A stretch of 64,000 nt of DNA from Escallonia rubra (lineage: Eukaryota > Streptophyta > Magnoliopsida > Escalloniales > Escalloniaceae), in contig JAVXUO010002909.1 of NCBI GenBank assembly GCA_033065855.1, forward strand, positions 248,001 to 312,000, given 5' to 3'. A program made the translations under genes and the position numbers. Under the pieces are notes generated by a model, which did not search any database, was not told the DNA's origin, and was given only the letters and a program-made list of their open reading frames with translations. Of this stretch, positions 18,751-30,979 are shown in pieces. Within the stretch, counting starts at the first letter, position 1; the number at the start of each line of letters is the position of its first letter.

Positions 18751-18757
18751 TATAAAT
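18751..18757 (+). promoter_or_regulatory. TATA-box promoter of the repeat block
   Basis: TATAAATA-type box preceded within 40 bp by CCACGTGTCG (CACGTG at 18716-18721) and a TGACATCATC motif, and followed by a CT-rich leader. No open gene follows, so it more likely belongs to a retroelement LTR than to a host gene. Confidence 0.4.
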
Positions 18758-19110
18758 AGTGGACTTTGGATTTCATTTTCAACACTTCTCTCTCATTTGA
18801 CATTTTCACTTTCTCTCTCTAAAAACTCATTCTCTCTGGAATTCTAGAGAGAGAAACACATTTGGACTTCTGACGCTGGACCCAAGCATCGGACTGTGAC
18901 TGTCGTCGTATATTCATCGTGCTCCGTCGCCTTCGCAGCACTGCCACCCTCTGGCTCTGCCTGGGAAGCCCTTGGTTTCTGCTCTTGCTCCACCCTTGCT
19001 GTATCCCATATCAACACACTTGGCATCTGACTCGGACTGCATTCCTTGTGACATCTCCACGTCGACTGTGAACCCACATTCCTTGGCATCACTAATATAG
19101 CTATCACGTC

Positions 19111-19775
19111 CAAAAAGTCATTGGCAGAACTAAAGCATAGTCAATATGTGAGGGTGGCAAAAGGAATTAACCTTTACAGCATCAAGCCATGCATCAAAAG
19201 GCAAGATCGACCGGCATATATAAGATGCAAAAACTGGCGTCAGGCTTAGGACACACTCTTCTTCCTAAGCAATATGCAAAGAGTGAAAAATGTGGTAGCT
19301 ATTGATCAGATCGATTGAAGAATAGTGAGCTAATATAGAGAAACATCACAGTCCTACTTGTAATCTGTATAAGAAAAATAGGGGCACGAAATTTGAAAAA
19401 TATATGAAGACAATTATGCTTAGATAACAACATTTGCAAAGGCATATAATCTATTGGCAACATAAATCCATAGTGTTCAACAAAACCAATCCAACCCCAT
19501 ACAAGACCCCGACCCAACACATGTAGCATAGATTGCAAGTGGCAAACAATATCCACACGTCTCAGATACGTGAGCAGATGGAAAGGAGGTGAAAATGCAT
19601 GAAGGTCATGGTAGGTCGCTTTCGAAAACAGTGCAACCCTGTAAAAGTTTGAGCAATCGTCACTGAGCGTGGGTTTACTCATATATAAGAGACTAAGGCC
19701 TTAACTTTGGCCATGATAATGGTCGAATCAACCTTCACAACACAAAAAACCGCATCGTATACTAATAGCAATCTA
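19111..19775. other. Intergenic DNA, nothing recognised
   Basis: Unique-looking sequence without a gene I can support. The 127-aa open frame on the minus strand (19299-19682) has no recognisable motifs. Confidence 0.4.
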
Positions 19776-20402
19776 GGCTGTGTTTGGTGCGCCAAATAGA
19801 ATAGGCCAAAATGACAGGATAAAGGAGGATTTATTTTTCAGTCAGACAGAAGAGGACAAGGATCTAAACATATGACATATTTGGAATGGACATTCAATTA
19901 CAAGCTAGAAAAATTTACTATTCCCCAAAATCACCGCCACAACACCACCATCATAACCCACGCCACAACACCACCACACACTGCACATAATTAACAGGTC
20001 GCATCACCATAACTGAAAGATTGCACCTTAACCACCCCATTTATAGATCGCACCTTAACCACCACCACATCAACAAGTCCACCACTGATTCGGCTGATAA
20101 GCGCAGAGGACGCGGTGAACCGAGACACGAGCTTCTGCTGCAAGTTTAATTCCGCCGATCCCTAGCCGAATCTGGTTGTGCATTTGATATGAGGCAGATG
20201 CTACGAGGGAGTGGCACCACCGATCACCTCCACCCTCACCTCGAAGAAGAAGAGAGGCGGTGGGCGTTGCCTTGCTTGTTGCGGTGCTCACCTTTCTCTC
20301 TAACTGCCTTGGATAAAATTAATATCTTTCCGCTGATACAAACGCTTGATAAAATTATTTTTATTCTTCCTATAACTCTCATCCCACGTACCAAACACAG
20401 TC
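19776..20402. mobile_element. Tourist/Harbinger-like non-autonomous element
   Basis: Ends match as inverted repeats: GGCTGTGTTTGGTGCG on the left, and GACTGTGTTTGGTACG on the reverse complement of the right. Such GTGTTTGGT ends are typical of plant Harbinger-type MITEs. A clear 3-bp target duplication is not visible (CTA on the left, ATA on the right). The interior has CCACAACACCACCA repeats and no transposase. Confidence 0.55.
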
Positions 20403-20756
20403 ATACAACATGCCCTGGGTGGGTGGACTCCGACTTGTCTTTTTTAAATCAGTTGGGGCCCCAGCAAAACAAGTTCAGAATTGTGGAGTAACGAGAAGCG
20501 TGGTTCACAAGCGACACAACGAGCGTTGTGAGCAAAACCAACAAAAAATCTCATATTCCTTGATGCTGCCGCGTGTTGATATCTGAGAATGGCACCCTTC
20601 AAAGTTAGGAAGAGGGGTGAAACTAGAAAAGCGAGGAAGAGAGATGGGGTCGTCTGAGGACCAGGACCACATGCGTGTCAGAAAAAGAGACCCTCTTCGC
20701 TTCATTCGTGCCGCCCTCTCATTCGTCCTCGTACACCCCAACAGCAGAACCCATTA

Positions 20757-20762
20757 CACGTG
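20757..20762 (+). promoter_or_regulatory. G-box/ABRE upstream of the PP2C gene
   Basis: ACACGTGT palindrome 374 bp before the PP2C start codon. Clade A PP2C genes are normally induced by abscisic acid through ABREs with this core, so this is a plausible functional site. The assignment is inference from motif and position. Confidence 0.5.
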
Positions 20763-21135
20763 TTGGCCGAACAACGCGACCACCAAAAGATGATAATAAA
20801 CGGACGGCCCAGATCGCGATTCCTTGTATTCAGAGTCGTACGTCACACCAACTGGACATGTCGGATGCTGCCCGTAACGGTGACGGGCAGCTGCCCGTTA
20901 CTTTACCCGCCCCAATAGGTATAATGTGGTCTCCCCCCTCATCCTCCTCTCGTAGACTTCATTTTAATGGGTCCTCGTTTTCTTTCTTAGAGATCTTGCG
21001 TATCTCTTGTCTCGTCCTCTGCTGAATTCTGTTCCCCTCTGCAAATTAAAGCGAAACCAGTTTTCCTCGATCACCGCTGAGTTGTGGGCTTTGGGTACTC
21101 TCTTTACTTCTGAGTTGGTTGTTGGGATCGGTAAG

Positions 21136-22709
21136 ATGGCCGGGATGTGTTGCGGAGTTGTTGGTGAGACCGAGACGTCAGCGACGGTGGAGTCGAGCTC
21201 ACGATCGGCCAGGCGGCGGAGGATGGAGATTCATCAGCTCAAATTTGTTGCTGCCGCGGCGGAGATGGCTGTTTTACTACCGGAGACCGGCCGAAAACGG
21301 CATAAAGTTGATGCGGTTTTGCCACCGAGAGAAACTGAAGGCGGAGCTGATAAAATTCAGCTGGTGGAGAGCGGTGGATCAGAGGCAAAGCCTTTGATCG
21401 AGTGTGCACCATCCTCTAAGTGCGTGAGCGTGAGAACGGAGAGTACTGAGTTGGTTGACGAGTGCCCTAAATTTGGCACGACTTCGGTTTGTGGAAGGAG
21501 GAGAGACATGGAAGATGCGGTGGCCGTTCATCCGTCGTTTTCCCGTCCAGAAAATACTGAAACTTCCGGCAGTGTCCACTTCTTTGGCGTTTACGACGGT
21601 CATGGCTGCTCACATGTAATTCTTATGCACTGGTGTCTTATGTTTAGATTACAAGACACCAAGAAAGCTATCACACCTTTTTGAACGTTGGATTTGTGCT
21701 TAACTTTGTTTGGGGTGGTTTTTTGTAGGTTGCAATGAAGTGCAAAGACCGAATGCACGAAATTGTGAAGTCCGAGATGGAATCCGGTCAAGCAGAGGAT
21801 TCTTGGAAGGACGCGATGACAAAGAGCTTCTCTCGCATGGATAAAGAGGTGACAGAGTGGAGCAACAGCGCCGGCCATCCAAGCTCCAACTGCAGGTGCG
21901 AGCTACGAACACCTCAGTGCGACGCAGTCGGATCCACGGCGGTCGTCGCCATCGTAACTCCGGACAAGATCGTCGTGTCCAACTGCGGCGACTCTCGCGC
22001 CGTTCTTTGCCGCAAGGGCGTCGCAATTCCTCTCTCCACCGATCATAAGGCGAGTTTGGCAACTTACTCGTCCACTTTGTAGATCGAGATCTAAGTTTTA
22101 AACAAGCATTTTGTTATTCTTTCGCTGGAACATGACTCAGCTTTTTGTTTTTGATTCAATTACAGCCTGATCGGCCGGACGAACTCCTCCGGATTGAAGA
22201 GGCCGGTGGCCGAGTCATTTACTGGGACGGCGCCAGGGTTCTCGGAGTTTTAGCCATGTCTAGAGCAATAGGTAAGGTCTAGTTTACCGTTAGGTGAATC
22301 TCGATATCTGAACTCAAAAGAGCACATATCGCGCGATCTTGTACTGATTTGTAATTTTCTGAATCTTTCAGGGGATAATTACCTGAAGCCGTACGTGATA
22401 CCTGTACCGGAAGTAACCGTGACGGAGCGGGCGGCGGAGGACGAGTGCCTGATTCTGGCCAGCGACGGGCTGTGGGACGTGGTGTCGAACGACACAGCGT
22501 GCAACGTGGCGCGCATGTGCCTGCGTGCGCAGAGGCCGCCGTCGCCGCCGCGGTCGCCAGGGAGTGACGTCACGGGCGTGACGGCCACGGACGAAAGCTC
22601 CGACAAGGCGTGCTCGGATGCGTCGATCCTGTTGACCAAATTGGCCCTGGCCAGGCATAGTACGGATAACGTCAGCGTCGTCGTCGTCGATTTGAAAAGA
22701 GACCTATAG
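21136..22709 (+). CDS. PP2CA: Clade A protein phosphatase 2C, PP2CA/AHG3-like
   Basis: Mg/Mn-dependent Ser/Thr phosphatase of the abscisic acid co-receptor group. In this group the phosphatase inhibits SnRK2 kinases and is itself blocked by PYR/PYL receptors bound to the hormone. Exons: 21136-21615, 21729-22049, 22166-22271 and 22372-22709; 1245 nt, 414 aa. The N terminus [11 protein letters not shown] is close to Arabidopsis PP2CA/AHG3. Metal-site motifs are RRRDMED (121-127), DGH (154-156), SDGLWD and TDNVS. Trp287 in the VIYWDGARV loop is the receptor-lock tryptophan diagnostic of clade A. Intron 2 (22050-22165) begins with GC, not GT: the AAG/GCGAGT junction is the only nearby one that preserves HK-PDRPDE. 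Acidic and basic N-terminal residues (RKRHK) may act as a nuclear signal. The gene appears intact. Confidence 0.95.
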
Positions 22710-23428
22710 CCTCTGCAACTACGTGCCCTCCTTTGTTGTTTTTTGGCTTTAAAATTGTTATTTTACCACCGGCCATGATTAAAGTTGAAAAAAAATCTAA
22801 ATAGAAGTTCAATTGTTAATGTTGGTGGTCTAATGATCTTAATCTTTTGATCTTTGGAGTGGTAATATGTCATTATCTAAGATGTAATTATCCGTATCAG
22901 TGAATCGGAGGAGGGCCTATTGATAATTTGCACGACTCATATCCATTGTCCTTCTAATGGTTGCTGAAGATATTTAAGTGACATTTGTAATTTTATTTAG
23001 TTGGACTTATTTTTTAACGCTTGGAGTAGCTTTTTATTTTTCTTGGTTAAGAGGGAAAATACATTATCTTAAACAAGTTATCTCGACTACCCAAAAGGAG
23101 GTTATAGTAGAATCTACAAACAATAAAAAAAAATTAACTTACAATATATTACAGACAATTAATTTAATAGGAGAGTTAAGCGTTGTTTTCATTTATAAGA
23201 TTAGATCTAAATGCTTCTGGTCCATTGTTGCATGTCATAGATATTTTTAATCTAGCCTTGCAAGTAAAAGTGGTAAGGCCAGTTGCTTCTGTCAGAGCCG
23301 TTGTGTTATCTAATAGTTTCCAACTGTAGTCGTTGGCAAAACGTTTATTATATATGATTGGAACAAATACTGCACTCTCTCCTTCAATCATGTCATCTCT
23401 GCAAGCAAACTAGTAAAGTTAGTGTAAA
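22710..23428. other. PP2C 3' flank and possible gene fragment
   Basis: The 3' untranslated region and AT-rich flank of the PP2C gene. A minus-strand open frame at 23176-23391 (71 codons) has coding-like composition (IIYNKRFANDYSWKLLDNT) and could be a captured exon, but I do not recognise it. It ends just outside the MULE. Confidence 0.35.
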
Positions 23429-24001
23429 GGATAAATTGCACTAAACCTCCTGAGATTTACATCCGGGTTTCGCCTAAGACCTTGAGATTTCAATTTAAAC
23501 AATTAACACCTCAGCATTAACGATTGATTCCAATTGGACCCAAAATCGTTTCCTGTTTAAAAAGACGTAGATGGAAGTCTACCTTGAGGAGCATTTTGGG
23601 TAACCAATATTTGGTGGTCTCTCTTCCCCTCCACCCCCCCCCCCCCCACCCCCACACACACACACTGAAACACAAACCCACCCACACATAGTGGTGCCCC
23701 CTCCCTCCCTCCCAACCATCCTCCTAAATATGCACCCCCAAGCATCCTTGTTGATCACACAATGCATTCACACACTATATACACACACACATGAGCGCGC
23801 GCACACACAGAGAGTTCACACGCACACCCACACCCACACACAGACACAAGCAGTCATATGTGGCTGTAACACACACATACCCCCTTGCACACATCACACG
23901 TACAAAACAAATGCAAACACCTTCACAGCATACCCCATGTGGTGGTTTTTGTGTCGGTTTTCCTCTGCAAACTGCACACACAGAGAAACAGACGCAAACC
24001 C

Positions 24002-24921
24002 TGTTGGTAAAATATATACTTTGTGTATATTTGTGCAGAAAACAATTTCGAAAATATACTAACATGCATATGTTAAGGTTCTAAAAACAGCAGTAACGTA
24101 ACGAAGGAAATAAAAGTATGTGTAACAACTCACAACAAGATTGCAGAACAACAAAGGAAAAATGCCGAGACGTAAATTTGATTCACTGTCTTTAAGACTT
24201 ATTCATCCTGCAACGGTGCTGACGGTTCTTAACGACAGTCTTCCAGGATATAACGGCAATACGTCTGAAATAGGAGCACTCCAAATTGCAGACCCGGCGA
24301 ACCAAATTCGAAAACAGAATATTACAGAAAAATTATTTCGGGATTCAGTTCTTAATGAATTTCTATAACTGACTCGTTTTTATACAGTGAGTATTCACTG
24401 AGGGGTGCAACTCTTTACAGAAAAAACTGCAAGCTGGAAAGGTCACAACTTTTCGGAAAAGAAAATAAATAAATAACTAAAATTTATTTAAAATGTTTTT
24501 GTCCCAAATAGAATAAAACCTGATGGGCCCAAGCCACGGCCACGGACCGGACCGAGACGGGGCGAGGCTGGGCGGGCGGCGCGCGCGTGTGTGGTGGACC
24601 TTGGGTCAACCTAGGTCCTCCCTTCTTACAAAACATGGGTGGGCCCAATCTTTAGCTCAAGGCTAAGCCTTATAAGTAGATAACATTGATTTTATCTCTT
24701 CAATGTGAGATACTCTTTTCCCTTCAAGGTGAACCACTAACTTTAACTTCAATTTTCTCATTCACCTCCCATTTGTTTTAAACATGTGAATATATCATGA
24801 TCATCTATTCCGATAGATGAACATTAATTAATTTGTTCCTAACCAAAATATGATTTGGAACCAATTTGAAAATTTAGTCAAAGTTGCTTCTCCACAATAG
24901 GTTTAAAACCCAATTCCAACA
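24002..24921 (-). repeat. 3' LTR of the Copia element
   Basis: 920-bp LTR, downstream with respect to the minus-strand polyprotein. It lacks the stretch of about 31 bp, around 24300, that is present in the partner LTR. GGGCGGGCGGCGCGCGCG-type GC-rich sequence is near 24560-24590. Confidence 0.93.
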
Positions 24922-25520
24922 ATCCCCCACATGAATAGAAAATTGACTGGAAACAATACTCAAAGAAACACTGGCACTAGAAAGAGTTCCTTAGAATGAC
25001 ACTGCATCGGGATAGGTAGCCGATGGCCTTGAACCTTCCCTAGTGAGAACTATCGGATTTACTGGTTAACCAGTGAACATGATGTCTTGAACTGTTCAAC
25101 CCTTAGTGTAAACCGAGACAATAGAACTTCACACAGTATCGCTCAAACATTGTTTTGAGGTTCTCATTGTTGTGTTCATTTTGGCCCTGAACAACTCCTG
25201 GTTTTCATGAGTACTCTCTGAGAATTCAGCCTTACAATTCTCATAGAAGCGGCCCCACTTCTTACTCACATAAGTGACTTCTTATTAAGAGGTTCCTACT
25301 GCACCCCCACTTGGATTTTCAAGATATAAGAGCCATTAAAACCATAGCTTAACCTAATCTTTTGTAGGTGCCACTGTCTTCTCATCATAGGAATGAATAT
25401 GAGGGTTTTAACCCCTCACAGTGCTCTGTCTGAGTCGCATTTACATAATTCGGTTTTCCCTTTGAACTTAGATCTTGGGATCTCCAGTCAGCTAGGTAGG
25501 GTTTCCATTATGGCAACTCT

Positions 25521-28500
25521 TTAGTTCATAGGCTTAAGACCCATTCCCCTCGATGACGTATTTACTTTCTCTCTAGTCAAAGCTTTCATTAACGGATCCT
25601 CAATATTATCCTTTGATTTCACAAAGTCAATAAAGATAATTCCACTAGAAAGTAATTGTTTAACGGTATTGTGTCTGCGATGTATGTGTCTAGACTTGCC
25701 ATTATACATACTGCTTTGTGCTCTTCCAATTGCAGATTGACTATCACAATGTATGCAAATTGGTGGCACAAGCTTAGGCCAATTTGGAATATCCTCCAAG
25801 AAATTACGAAGCCACTCCGCTTCTTCTCCTGCTCTATCTAAAGCAATGAATTCAGACTCCATACTGGATCTAGCAATACATGTCTGTTTAGAGGATTTCC
25901 AAGAAATAGTTGCTCCTCCTAATATAAACACATATCCACTTGTGGATTTTGTTTCATTAGAATCTGATATCCAGTTGGCATCACTGTATCCTTCTAATAC
26001 AGCTGGATATCTTGTATAATGCAGACCAAAGTTTAAGGTATATTTTAAGTACCTTATAACCCTTTCAATAGTTATCCAGAGATTCTTCCCTGGCTTGCTA
26101 GTATGTCTGCACTGTTTACAGACAACTTATGCTATATCGAGGCTTGTGCAATTCATGATAAACATTAGGCTACCAATTTTGCGCGAATACTCTAATTGAG
26201 ATATTCCTTCACAAGTATTCTTTGTTAGATGTAAATTTACATCTAGTGGTGTCTTAACTGGACTATCATCGTAACTTTTAAATTTGTCTAGCACTTTCTC
26301 AATATAGTGAGATTGTGACAAGACTAGTCAATTTGATGTTTTGGTAAGTTTCATACCAAGTATAACATCAGCCACACCCAAATCTTTCATATCAAATTTG
26401 ATGGTCAACATTTTCTTTGTAGCCTTAATGAATTCATTATTGCTCCCAATAATGAGCATGTCATCAACATAAAGACAAACAATGACATATCATTTTTTCC
26501 GTGCCTTTAACGTAGACACATTTATCACATTCGTTGATTCTAAAGCCATTTTCAATCATGACTTTATCAAACTTTTCATGCCATTGTTTCGGAGCCTGTT
26601 TTAGTCCATAAAGTGACTTAACAAGCTTGCACACCTTCCTCTTATGATCAGGAGCTACAAACCCTTCGGGTTGCTCTATATAGATCTCTTCATTTAGATC
26701 TCCATTTAGGAAGGCTGTTTTCACATCCATTTGGTATATCTCAAGATTATTAATAGCTGCAATGGCTATCAATATTCGAATGGATGTTATTCTTGTAACT
26801 AGTGAATATGTATCGAAATAATCAAGGCATTCCTTTTGTCTATATCCCTTGACAAACAATCGGGCCTTATATTTTTCGATCATTCCATCAGCTTTCATCT
26901 TTCTCTTGAAAATCCATTTACACCCTAATGGTTTATTTCCAGGAGGAAGATCCACCAGTTCCCACGTATGATTTTGCATGATGGATTCTATTTCACTATT
27001 AATAGCCTATTTTCAATTAGGAGCTTCGGGACTCGACATTGCTTCACTGTAAGTACGAGGCTCATTTTCTAACAAATATGTTAGAAAATCAGGACCAAAA
27101 GATGTAGACGTTCTAGCTCTCTTGCTACGTCTTGGCTCATCTTCCTCTTGTGAGGGTTCTTGGTCCTTATTAGTTCTTTCTAAAGAACTCCGTTCTTGTG
27201 CAACTCTATAAGGAAATACATCTTCGAAGAAATGTGCATTCCTTGTCTCCATTATGGTGTTGACGTGTATATTGTCAATTTCAGATTTATGCACTAAGAA
27301 CCGATATGCCTAGCTATGGCTTGCATATCCAATGAAAATCCCATCAACTGTTTTAGGTCCTATTTTGACCATTTTAGGTGGTGGGATAGCTACCTTTGCT
27401 AGACACCCCCACACCTTAAGATATTTGAAAGAAGGAGGACGTCCTTTCCATAGCTCATAAGGTGTCTTTTGCAGCTTCTTGTGAGGTACTTTATTAAAGT
27501 ACAATTTTTCCGCTCAGCAATTCCATTTGACTGAGGCGCATACGGTGCCGTGGTCTCATGAATGATTCCGTGATCGGCACAAAATTTTTCAAGAGGGAAA
27601 ATATATTCTCCGCCTCTATCACTTCTTAGTACTTTGATTTTCTTGCTAAGTTGATTTTCAACCTCAATTTTGTATTGCATAAATGCTTCCAAGGCTTCAT
27701 CCTTGCTTCTAAGCAAATATACATAACAAAATCTCGTACAATCATCAATAAAAGTAATAAAATACTTTTTTCCTCCTCTAGATTCTACCACCTTTAAGTC
27801 ACATATATAACTATGAATTAGACTTAAAGGTTCCGTACTTCTTTCAATTGACTTGAAAGACGTTTTTGCCATTTTAGCTTCAACACAAATTTCACATGCT
27901 TTATGTGAGTCAAAATCCATTTTAGGCAAAAATCCATTTTTCACTAGCTTTTGTTTGGAACCATAATTTACATGACGTAATCTACGATGCCATAAATTAG
28001 GAGATTCCAACAAGTAAGTAGAAGAAATATTTTTATTAATATCAGAATTTGGTACAGCTTTAGGCACGATGGTCATTACATTTAACTTAAACAGACCATC
28101 ACATAAGTACCCTTTTCCTACAAACATCCCACTTTTAGTGAGTACAAATTTATCACTTTCAAACACTAGCTTGAAACCATTCTTACTCAACAATGAGCCT
28201 GACACTAGATTCTTCCGAATGTCTGGCACATGAAGCACATTGTTGAGACTCAATTCCTTGCCGGATGTCATCTTTAAGACCACATTGCCCATTCCTAGCA
28301 CCTTTGAAGAAGAAGAGTTTCCCATGAACAGATTCTCGTTGTTGGCGCTCTCATATGTAGTGAACATATTTTGCTCGGAGCACACATGTCGAGTAGCGCC
28401 CGTGTCTACCAATCACTATTTCGGATTTCCAACCAAGTTGACTTCGGATACCACCGCAGATAAATTCAAATATGTCACGTCCTCCGGGACTTTGGTAACT

Positions 28501-29429
28501 TCGGGCACGTTGGCATGAGAATGCTTTCCTGTCTTCAAGTTTCTTTTGTTTTTACGACAATCCTTAGCACGATGGCCAGCTTTGTCGCACACATAGCAGT
28601 TTCCTTTGAACTTCTTCTTCTCACCGCCTCTGAAATTTGAGTCGCTTGCTCCGCTTGGACCATCGAAATCGAAAATTTTTTTCCTCTTTGATGAACCTTG
28701 CTCGACCACATTTGCCTTGGCTTCTTGATGATAATTACCGGCCTTTTTCTCGGACTGGCGATTATCCTCCTCAATCCTCAATCTGACAATCAAATCCTTG
28801 AGCTTCATCTCCTTGCGTTTATGCTTCAAATAGTTCTTGAAATCTTTCCAAGTAGGTGGCAATTTTTCAATCAAAGCAGCCACTTGAAAAGACTCTCCAA
28901 GTACCATCCCTTCCGCATGAATATCATGTAGAATAAGCTGAAACTCTTGGACTTGACTAATCACTGTCTTAGAATCCAACATCTTGAAATCAAGGAATTT
29001 TTCGACTACAAATTTCTTTGAGCAGGCATCTTCCGTCTTGTATTTCCTTTCCAAGGATTCCCACAATGCTTTCGCATTGACCATTGGACTATATACGTTA
29101 TACAACGCATTGTCCAATCCATTGAGGATGTAGTTCTTGCACAAGAAATCTGAATGCTTCCAAGCAGCCATTGTTTGCCGGTCAGGATTATCACCAAGGT
29201 CTGGTGCATCCTCTTACAAGAACCTTGCCAAATTAAGGGTGGTCAAGTAAAACAACATCTTTTGTTGCCATCTCTTAAAATCTTTTCCGCTGAACTTTTT
29301 CGGTCTTCCACCAAGTCCAACAGAACCATGAGTAGGTGCCACATAAGGCGTCGCATACACAGTCCCACCACTGTGTTGCACGTTGGGATTAACCAGTCCA
29401 CTTTCCAGATTGGTTTCACTAGTAGTCAT
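25521..29429 (-). pseudogene. Copia gag-pol polyprotein, interrupted
   Basis: Starts at 29429. A stop at about 29214 breaks gag near its N terminus. A UBN2-type gag segment and a CCHC zinc knuckle (CYVCDKAGHRAKDC) lie before 28416. Two adjacent stops then interrupt the junction just before the protease motif [10 protein letters not shown]. The GAG-pre-integrase and integrase core follow (28412-27399), with a frame change near 27400-27500. RT begins in the frame ending 26464; the catalytic YVDD is at 26460-26471 but lies in another frame from the upstream RT part. RNase H is at 25931-25521 (SMESEFIAL, then KSRHI). The element cannot make a working polyprotein. Confidence 0.95.
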
Positions 29430-29649
29430 TGTTATATCTATGAACAGAATATAACAACAATGAATAAACAGTCCAGTCTATCACAAAAGTATAAAACAGA
29501 GTCTAGTATCACTAAAATTAAATTCAGAATCTGAAAATAATTTTAGTATAGATTGCCAGAATCAAATAAGAAAACGAAATATAGAAAACACTGTTTTTGA
29601 AAATACTATTTCTACACATGTAACACAAAGTGCGATAAAGTCTTAAGAT

Positions 29650-30594
29650 TGTTGGAAAAATATATACTGTGTATATTTGTGCAGAAAACAATTTCGAAAA
29701 TATACTAACATGCATATGTTAAGGTTCCAAAAACAACAGTAACGTAACGAAGGAAATAAAAGTATATGTAACAACTCACAAGAAGATTGCAGAACAGCAA
29801 AGGAAAAGGGCTGAGGCGTGAATTTGATTCACTGTCCTTAAGACTTATTCGTCCCGCAACGGTGCTAACGGTTCTTGACAACAGTCTCCCAGGATACAAT
29901 GACAATACGTCTGAAATAGGAGCACTCCAAATTGCAGACCCGGCGAACCAAAACAATGGCACATAACTCTTTCGGACACAGGAAAATTCGGAGACAGAAT
30001 GTTACAGAAAATAATTTCGGGATTCAGTTATATATTAATTTCTATAACTGACTCGTTTTTATATACAGAGTATTCACTGGGGGTGCAACTCTGTACTGAA
30101 AAAACTGCAAGCTGAAAAGGTCACAACTTTTCGGAAAAAAAAAAAAAAATTTATTTATTTAAAATATTTTTGTCCCAAAAAGAATAAAGCCTGATGGGCC
30201 CAAGCCACGGCCACGGACCGGGACGGGATGGGGCGGGGCGGGCGGCGCGCGCTTGTGGTGGACCTTGGGTCAACCTAGATCCTCCCTACTTACAAAACAT
30301 GGGTACCCCCAAGGGGCCCAAACCTTAGCTCAAGGCTAAGCCTTATAAGGAGATAACATTGGCTTTATCTCTTCAATGTGGGATACTCTTTTCCCTTCAA
30401 GGTGAACCACCAACCTTAACTTCAATTTTCTCATTCACCTCCCATTCGTTTTAAACATGTGAATATACCATGATCATCTATTCCAATAGATGAACATGAA
30501 TTAATTTGTTCCTAGTCAAAATATGGTTTGAAACCAATTTGAAAATTGAGTCAAAGTTGCTTCTCCACAATGGGTTTAAAACCCAATTCCAACA
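29650..30594 (-). repeat. 5' LTR of the Copia element
   Basis: 945-bp LTR upstream of the gag start (minus strand). Inward of it the sequence reads ATCTTAAGACTTTATCGC, which is not the usual initiator-Met primer site. It may have decayed or use another primer. Confidence 0.93.
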
Positions 30595-30947
30595 AACCCC
30601 ATCTACATCGAAATGGGTTTGAGTGCGACAGACTGTAACACACACAGTGTGTGTATTACAACCATGTATGGGTGTGTGTGTGTATATAGTGCGTGTATGT
30701 GTGTGTGTGGGGGGGGGGGGGTATGTTTACGATTGTAAGGTGTGTGAGTCTATGTGGGAATTGTGTGCGTGTGATCAGTGTTCGCGCGCGCACGCGAGCG
30801 TGTGTAACAGTGTATTGTGTATATTTCTCTGTGTGTGTGTGCACTGTGTGATTGGGGGGGGGAGGGATGCTGAGGAAGTATGGGCATGATTAGGGGTGGT
30901 GAGAGGGGGGAGGGAAGGGGGCACCATTGTGGGTGGTTGGGTGGTTC

Positions 30948-30979
<32 letters not shown>

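Larger units (their letters stand above)
16921..19110. repeat. GC-rich repeat block, possible LTR-type element
   Basis: A sharp change from AT-rich to GC-rich DNA. 16960-17560 is dense in CGTCG/CGCC triplets that leave long Arg/Ser-rich open frames on both strands, a composition artefact. 17570-18370 is a tandem array. 18700-18850 looks like a TATA promoter followed by a pyrimidine-rich leader. This order resembles the internal or LTR part of a large retrotransposon, but I found no matching second LTR or polyprotein in the window. Confidence 0.45.
24002..30594 (-). mobile_element. Ty1/Copia LTR retrotransposon, complete ends
   Basis: Two direct LTRs (24002-24921 and 29650-30594) begin and end with TGTTGG...CCAACA and are flanked by the perfect 5-bp duplication AACCC (23997-24001 and 30595-30599). 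The domain order on the minus strand is gag, protease, integrase, RT, RNase H, which is the Copia order. A G-rich polypurine tract (TGTGGGGGAT on the minus strand) abuts the 24.9-kb LTR. The usual TGGTATCAGAGC primer-binding site is not seen next to the other LTR. The LTRs differ by many substitutions and a ~31-bp indel, so the insertion is old. Confidence 0.96.

Noticed and set aside
23691..24062. His/Thr-rich and Cys/Val-rich open frames
   Set aside because: They are translations of CA/TG repeats in the MULE arm.
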